From Leptospira langatensis (GTDB lineage: Bacteria; Spirochaetota; Leptospiria; Leptospirales; Leptospiraceae): a stretch of 64,000 bases of DNA. The position numbers were made by a program, and so were the translations under genes. Under the pieces are notes generated by a model. The model saw nothing but the letters and a program-made list of their open reading frames with translations. It was not told the origin of the DNA and did no database searches. The stretch covers positions 372,001 to 436,000 of the forward strand of contig NZ_RQER01000001.1 in assembly GCF_004770615.1 (NCBI RefSeq), written 5' to 3'. Of the stretch, positions 61,267-64,000 are shown piece after piece. The stretch's first letter is position 1. The number at the start of each line of letters is the position of its first letter.

Positions 61267-61948
61267 GCGTTTGGAAAAATTAAAAGCATTATTAAAAGAT
61301 AATATTTATACTAGGGCGTTTTGGAAAAACCTGAATTATAATCTCCATCCAGAAGAGGTGTTGAAGGAGACCCCTAAGGAATTTTTGAGAGGTACGATCA
61401 AGATCTTTCTTCTCTTTTTGGGAACGTATGTGGTGTTCAATGTCCTGGTGTCTCTTACGAATGCGGCTTATTTGGTGGAGTATGGGGACCAGATGAAGGC
61501 TTTTTACGACCAGGGCAGGATCTCCTTGAGCATGTATCTCATGAATTCCTTTCCGAACAGTATCATTTTGCTCGCAGTTTCGTTCTTGGTGTTCCAATAC
61601 TATGTGGCGGGATTGAGCTATGTTAGCCTGTGGATCCTAGGAGAAAAGGATAGATCCTTTAGAAGGGCGCTTGGGATCGCATTTTCGACCGGGCTGTACG
61701 TATTGTTGTCCTTTTTTCCTATATTAGTCATTTTTAATGTGGTTCCGAATAGCTTTCAGAAGGACCCTTTTAAGATGATCCTGTTCTTGAGCTTTAACGG
61801 GATCTTCTTTTTCGGTTCGATTGTGGTCCAATCCATCTTTTACGTGAAGATGTATAGGGCGGTGTTCGGCCAAAACCTGGGAAGGGCGCTACTCACTTGG
61901 CTTTTTCCTTTCTTTGCGTTTGTGACCTTTATCGTTTCCAATCTATAG
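61259..61948 (+). CDS. Yip1-like multispanning membrane protein
   Basis: 229 residues: a soluble start with LHPEEVLKETPKEFLRG, typical of bacterial Yip1-domain proteins, then about five membrane helices (FLLFLGTYVVFNVLVSLT, SIILLAVSFLVFQYYVAGLSYVSLWILG, FSTGLYVLLSFFPILVIFNVV, LSFNGIFFFGSIVV, LLTWLFPFFAFVTFIV). Bacterial members have no agreed function. It is the last gene of the RND operon. Confidence 0.78.
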   Translation: MSERLEKLKALLKDNIYTRAFWKNLNYNLHPEEVLKETPKEFLRGTIKIFLLFLGTYVVFNVLVSLTNAAYLVEYGDQMKAFYDQGRISLSMYLMNSFPNSIILLAVSFLVFQYYVAGLSYVSLWILGEKDRSFRRALGIAFSTGLYVLLSFFPILVIFNVVPNSFQKDPFKMILFLSFNGIFFFGSIVVQSIFYVKMYRAVFGQNLGRALLTWLFPFFAFVTFIVSNL

Positions 61949-61965
61949 GCGAAAGAGCCCGTATT

Positions 61966-62814
61966 TTAAAAAGCAGGTTCGTTCTCGGCCTCTTTGGTCA
62001 GGTCGGCGAGACTTGCGTTTCTAATATGTTCTTTCCAGAGGATGGGAGGTGTTGTGTTGGTTTGGAAGGCCACACAGCGAACCGCGCCCGAAGGAGCGTT
62101 GGAAGTCCTGGCGCAGAAGGAATAACGGATGGTGTCCGGGAGTTTTGCTATGCCTTCTTGCAGGGTGGAAAAGTAGTTCACCGTTAGGAATTGGGGCTGG
62201 GTAGTAAACAGATTGCTAATATAGGTCCAAGGGAAGGCTGCGAAACTAGGATAGAAGCTGAGTCTTGCTAGGTTCTTTATATGTGGATCGTCGTTGTTCA
62301 GGCATTTTTCCACAGAGTATGGGAGACGGTGGGCCGCTCCCATCCATAAGATCTTTGACATCTCCTCGGAACCTCGGGAAACGGTGGAAATCTGGACCGT
62401 AAATCTGTCCTGGCATTTTATCTTATTATAATCCACTAATACTAAGAACTCGAGGAGGCCGCCTTTCTCGTCCGTGAGGAGGGAGCCTACCGGGATGGCT
62501 GAGACTTTGGCGATATTGGGAGAGTCTGGAGTGCCATTCTTTCCCTTTAGGTCGGAGTCGAGAGTCTTTCGAAAGAGCTGCCCATCTTCCCAAGTAATAG
62601 GAGAGGAGATCCAATGGTTGAGTAGGGTCTCGCCGTTTTTGTCCAGCATGGGGTAGAAGATCTGTTTGGTATAGGCCGTTGGGCGGACTAGTTTGTATTC
62701 GATGCGGGGAAAGATCTGTCTTGGTGGGAATTGGTTGGGAAGTTCGGAATCTGCAGTGCAGGCGGAGAGGAAAGATAAGAGGAGAATGATCGTAATTCGG
62801 ATTCCGTTTTTCAT
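61966..62814 (-). CDS. Hypothetical lipoprotein
   Basis: 282 residues, family not recognised. Lipobox LSAC (Cys19). The mature protein has scattered hydrophobic strands, several Cys residues (KCQDRF, VEKCLNN, YSFCARTS, VRCVAF) suggesting disulfides, and no repeats. It converges on the Yip1-like gene, with 17 bases between. Its start codon lies inside the left copy of the direct repeat that flanks the toxin-antitoxin genes. Confidence 0.7.
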   Translation of the reverse strand: MKNGIRITIILLLSFLSACTADSELPNQFPPRQIFPRIEYKLVRPTAYTKQIFYPMLDKNGETLLNHWISSPITWEDGQLFRKTLDSDLKGKNGTPDSPNIAKVSAIPVGSLLTDEKGGLLEFLVLVDYNKIKCQDRFTVQISTVSRGSEEMSKILWMGAAHRLPYSVEKCLNNDDPHIKNLARLSFYPSFAAFPWTYISNLFTTQPQFLTVNYFSTLQEGIAKLPDTIRYSFCARTSNAPSGAVRCVAFQTNTTPPILWKEHIRNASLADLTKEAENEPAF

Positions 62815-62832
62815 GTGTCTTGGTCCTGGGAA
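62801..62832 (+). repeat. Direct repeat, left copy, flanking a toxin-antitoxin module
   Basis: 32 bases identical at 29 positions to 63543-63574. Both include TGTCTTGGTCCTGGGAA. The left copy covers the ATG of the minus-strand lipoprotein gene. Confidence 0.7.
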
Positions 62833-62838
62833 GGCAGT

Positions 62839-62867
62839 ACAATAGTATTAGAGATATACGCTATAAT
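62839..62867 (+). promoter_or_regulatory. Probable promoter of the toxin-antitoxin operon
   Basis: A perfect TATAAT at 62862-62867 with a poor -35 (ACAATA) 17 bases upstream, about 90 bases before the antitoxin start. No clear operator palindrome seen. Confidence 0.45.
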
Positions 62868-62955
62868 TTGCAAGTAAGTAACTTTCTAATCCAGTAAGGG
62901 ATAAATCGGATATTTTCTCGCTTGATTTTTGGAAGATGTAAGCCATAAAGAAGGT

Positions 62956-63183
62956 GTGAATCTCCTTCCTAAAATTACGATAGGCGAACTTCAAGGCATG
63001 GAAATCGAAGAGCAGATTGATGCTCTTTCTGCGATTTGGGATCAGATCGCTTTAAAAAATCCGGCGATCCAATTGTCTAAAGAAGAACAGCAGTTGTTAG
63101 ACAAACGATTTATGGATGAACAAAATATGCCAGGGAAATCTTGGGCAGATCTTAAGAAGCAAATCCTCAAATCCAAACAGTGA
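62956..63183 (+). CDS. Antitoxin, addiction-module component family
   Basis: About 75 residues resembling the TIGR02574/PF09720 addiction-module antitoxins: MEIEEQIDALSAIWDQIA corresponds to the family's LS..ERi.L.e.lWdsI, and the KSWADLKKQIL end to ..sW.evk..i. It binds and blocks the ParE-like toxin encoded next, whose GTG start overlaps its stop by four bases. The start is uncertain: GTG 62956 with AGAAGG one base upstream, or TTG 62929. Confidence 0.8.
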   Translation: MNLLPKITIGELQGMEIEEQIDALSAIWDQIALKNPAIQLSKEEQQLLDKRFMDEQNMPGKSWADLKKQILKSKQ

Positions 63184-63476
63184 GTCATTTAGAAGTTCGC
63201 ATTAAGCCTAGTGCTGAACAGGATATTATCCAAGCTGTTGCTTACTACAATAGCCAAAAGGAAAATTTAGGTTATGAATTTCTATTAGAGATAGATCATT
63301 CATTAGAGCGAGTTAGCTATTTTCCCAAAATTGGCCCAATCGTTTATAAAAACTTTAGACAGCTATTGACTCGGCGATTTCCATTCCGAATTTTTTATCG
63401 AATCTCAGACAATCAGTATATCGATATTTATGCAGTATTGCATCAAAGTCGCGAATTTAGAAAGTTATTCCTCTAG
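63180..63476 (+). CDS. RelE/ParE-family toxin
   Basis: 98 residues with the ParE/RelE fold: VRIKPSAEQDIIQAVAYYNSQ, LLEIDHSLERVSYFPKIGP and the C-terminal strands RRFPFRIFYRIS and IDIYAVLHQSREF (usual form: fPy.i.Y.i....i.i.av.H..r.p). ParE types poison DNA gyrase and RelE types cut mRNA on the ribosome; the sequence does not tell which, though the family usually paired with this antitoxin is ParE-like. Confidence 0.87.
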   Translation: MSHLEVRIKPSAEQDIIQAVAYYNSQKENLGYEFLLEIDHSLERVSYFPKIGPIVYKNFRQLLTRRFPFRIFYRISDNQYIDIYAVLHQSREFRKLFL

Positions 63477-63696
63477 ATACTAACAAGATCCAAGGGAAGT
63501 TATCGTTTTAAATAATAATAATAAATGAAGTTGGTAATTTGAATTCCGTGCTTCCTGTGTCTTGGTCCTGGGAAATTTAGGATAAGTCATTGAAAGGAAT
63601 GGGGAAAAATGCAAGAAGAAAGGGGAGAAAAAAAGGGAGTGGGGATGGAAAAAGACTTGGAAAAGAGGCCACAGGGGCTACAATTAGGGGATGAGG
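63477..63696 (+). other. Gap between toxin-antitoxin genes
   Basis: About 220 bases with no gene. It contains the right copy of the direct repeat and a purine-rich stretch (63575-63660) before the second antitoxin; no promoter is evident. Confidence 0.4.
63543..63574 (+). repeat. Direct repeat, right copy, flanking a toxin-antitoxin module
   Basis: The partner of 62801-62832, 29 of 32 bases identical, 742 bases away. It resembles the 5' end of the lipoprotein gene but no longer has the ATG (CAT has become CCT). Confidence 0.7.
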
Positions 63697-64000
63697 ATGG
63701 TAGGGGTTCGGGAGCTGAAGAACCAATTGAGTAAGTATCTGCAACTCGTAAAGCAGGGAGAGACGGTGGTGATCACAGAACATGAACAGGTGATCGCAGA
63801 GATCAAGAAGCCGTCGGAAAATATGGAGGATCGGGAGAAGAGAGTGTATTCCTATTTAGAAGAGCAGAGTCGGATCGGGAAGCTAGTGCTTGCTAAGAGG
63901 GATCGCTCGCAAATAGATAACATTATAAAAGACCGTTCTGCAAGAAATCAGATACCGGATTGGAAGGAGATCCATGAGGATTCCAGAAAGGATCGGACCT
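63697..64000 (+). CDS. Phd/YefM-type antitoxin, cut by the window end
   Basis: At least 101 residues, open to the last base. VGVRELKNQLSKYLQLVKQGETVVITEHEQVIAEI is the DNA-binding Phd/YefM fold typical of VapB-like antitoxins, followed by a toxin-binding tail that runs off the window (EQSRIGKLVLAKRDRSQI...). ATG 63697 has AGGGG six bases upstream; ATG 63691 is too close to it. A PIN-domain (VapC) toxin is the usual next gene, but it would lie outside the window. Confidence 0.82.
   Translation, partial: MVGVRELKNQLSKYLQLVKQGETVVITEHEQVIAEIKKPSENMEDREKRVYSYLEEQSRIGKLVLAKRDRSQIDNIIKDRSARNQIPDWKEIHEDSRKDRT

Overview
The window is chromosomal DNA of a spirochaete, almost certainly a Leptospira. 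The evidence is gene content: periplasmic-flagella export and motor genes in spirochaetal order, a FlbB collar-type protein beside fliJ, many lipoproteins with loose spirochaetal lipoboxes, AGCS, FeoAB and NeuB-like genes of Leptospira type, and short dispersed hairpin repeats. By eye the base composition is richer in GC than the classic pathogens, which would fit one of the GC-richer, less pathogenic clades; this is an impression, not a measurement.

Layout. (1) 1-4.3 kb: a START-domain protein, an outer-membrane barrel-like protein, an unusual fusion of an AGCS transporter to phosphatidylserine decarboxylase, and a small DUF971 protein. (2) 4.3-8.7 kb, minus strand: threonine deaminase ilvA behind a perfect 12-bp hairpin, then an ArsR regulator - MFS drug exporter - AHSA1 operon with two adjoining operator-like palindromes, and a decayed second AHSA1 gene. 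(3) 9.0-24.6 kb, plus strand: a long flagellar run fliY-fliO-fliP-fliQ-fliR-flhB-flhA-flhF-flhG-orf161-fliA-fapA-orf121-DUF6115-remA-gmk, covering the motor switch, the export gate, flagellar placement GTPase/ATPase, the flagellar sigma factor, a RemA-type regulator and guanylate kinase. (4) 24.9-32.9 kb: a DUF3089 hydrolase, then a second flagellar operon on the minus strand, fliF-fliG-like-fliH-fliI-fliJ-orf93-flbB-orf137, encoding the MS ring, export ATPase complex and periplasmic collar. (5) 33-44.2 kb: a TrmH methyltransferase, a NeuB-like synthase with an M23 peptidase, an LTA-synthase-like enzyme, FeoAB, a UbiB-type kinase and a large protein with only the C-terminal domain of XPB-type helicases. 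(6) 44.5-61.9 kb: a large Ig-like/Lcl lipoprotein, then a nine-gene operon: TolC channel, three lipoproteins, an RND adaptor, two RND permeases (the second lacks the usual proton-relay motif), a MORN protein and a Yip1-like membrane protein. (7) 62-64 kb: a lipoprotein, a ParE-type toxin-antitoxin pair flanked by imperfect 32-bp direct repeats, and the start of a second, Phd-type antitoxin cut by the window end.

The two flagellar blocks together make most of the basal body, export apparatus and class control: FliF/FliG/FliY form ring and switch, FliH/I/J with FlhA/FlhB/FliOPQR form the export machine, FlhF/FlhG set flagellum number and position, and FliA drives late genes. The best candidate for an undescribed system is the envelope operon at 48-62 kb, where an RND tripartite pump is joined by dedicated lipoproteins, a degenerate second permease, and MORN and Yip1 proteins. 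Other points of note are the AGCS-PSD fusion, a 128-nt out-of-frame overlap of fliJ with a small gene, a CTG start for gmk, and a family of GC-rich hairpin repeats. No tRNA, rRNA, CRISPR array or transposase was found.
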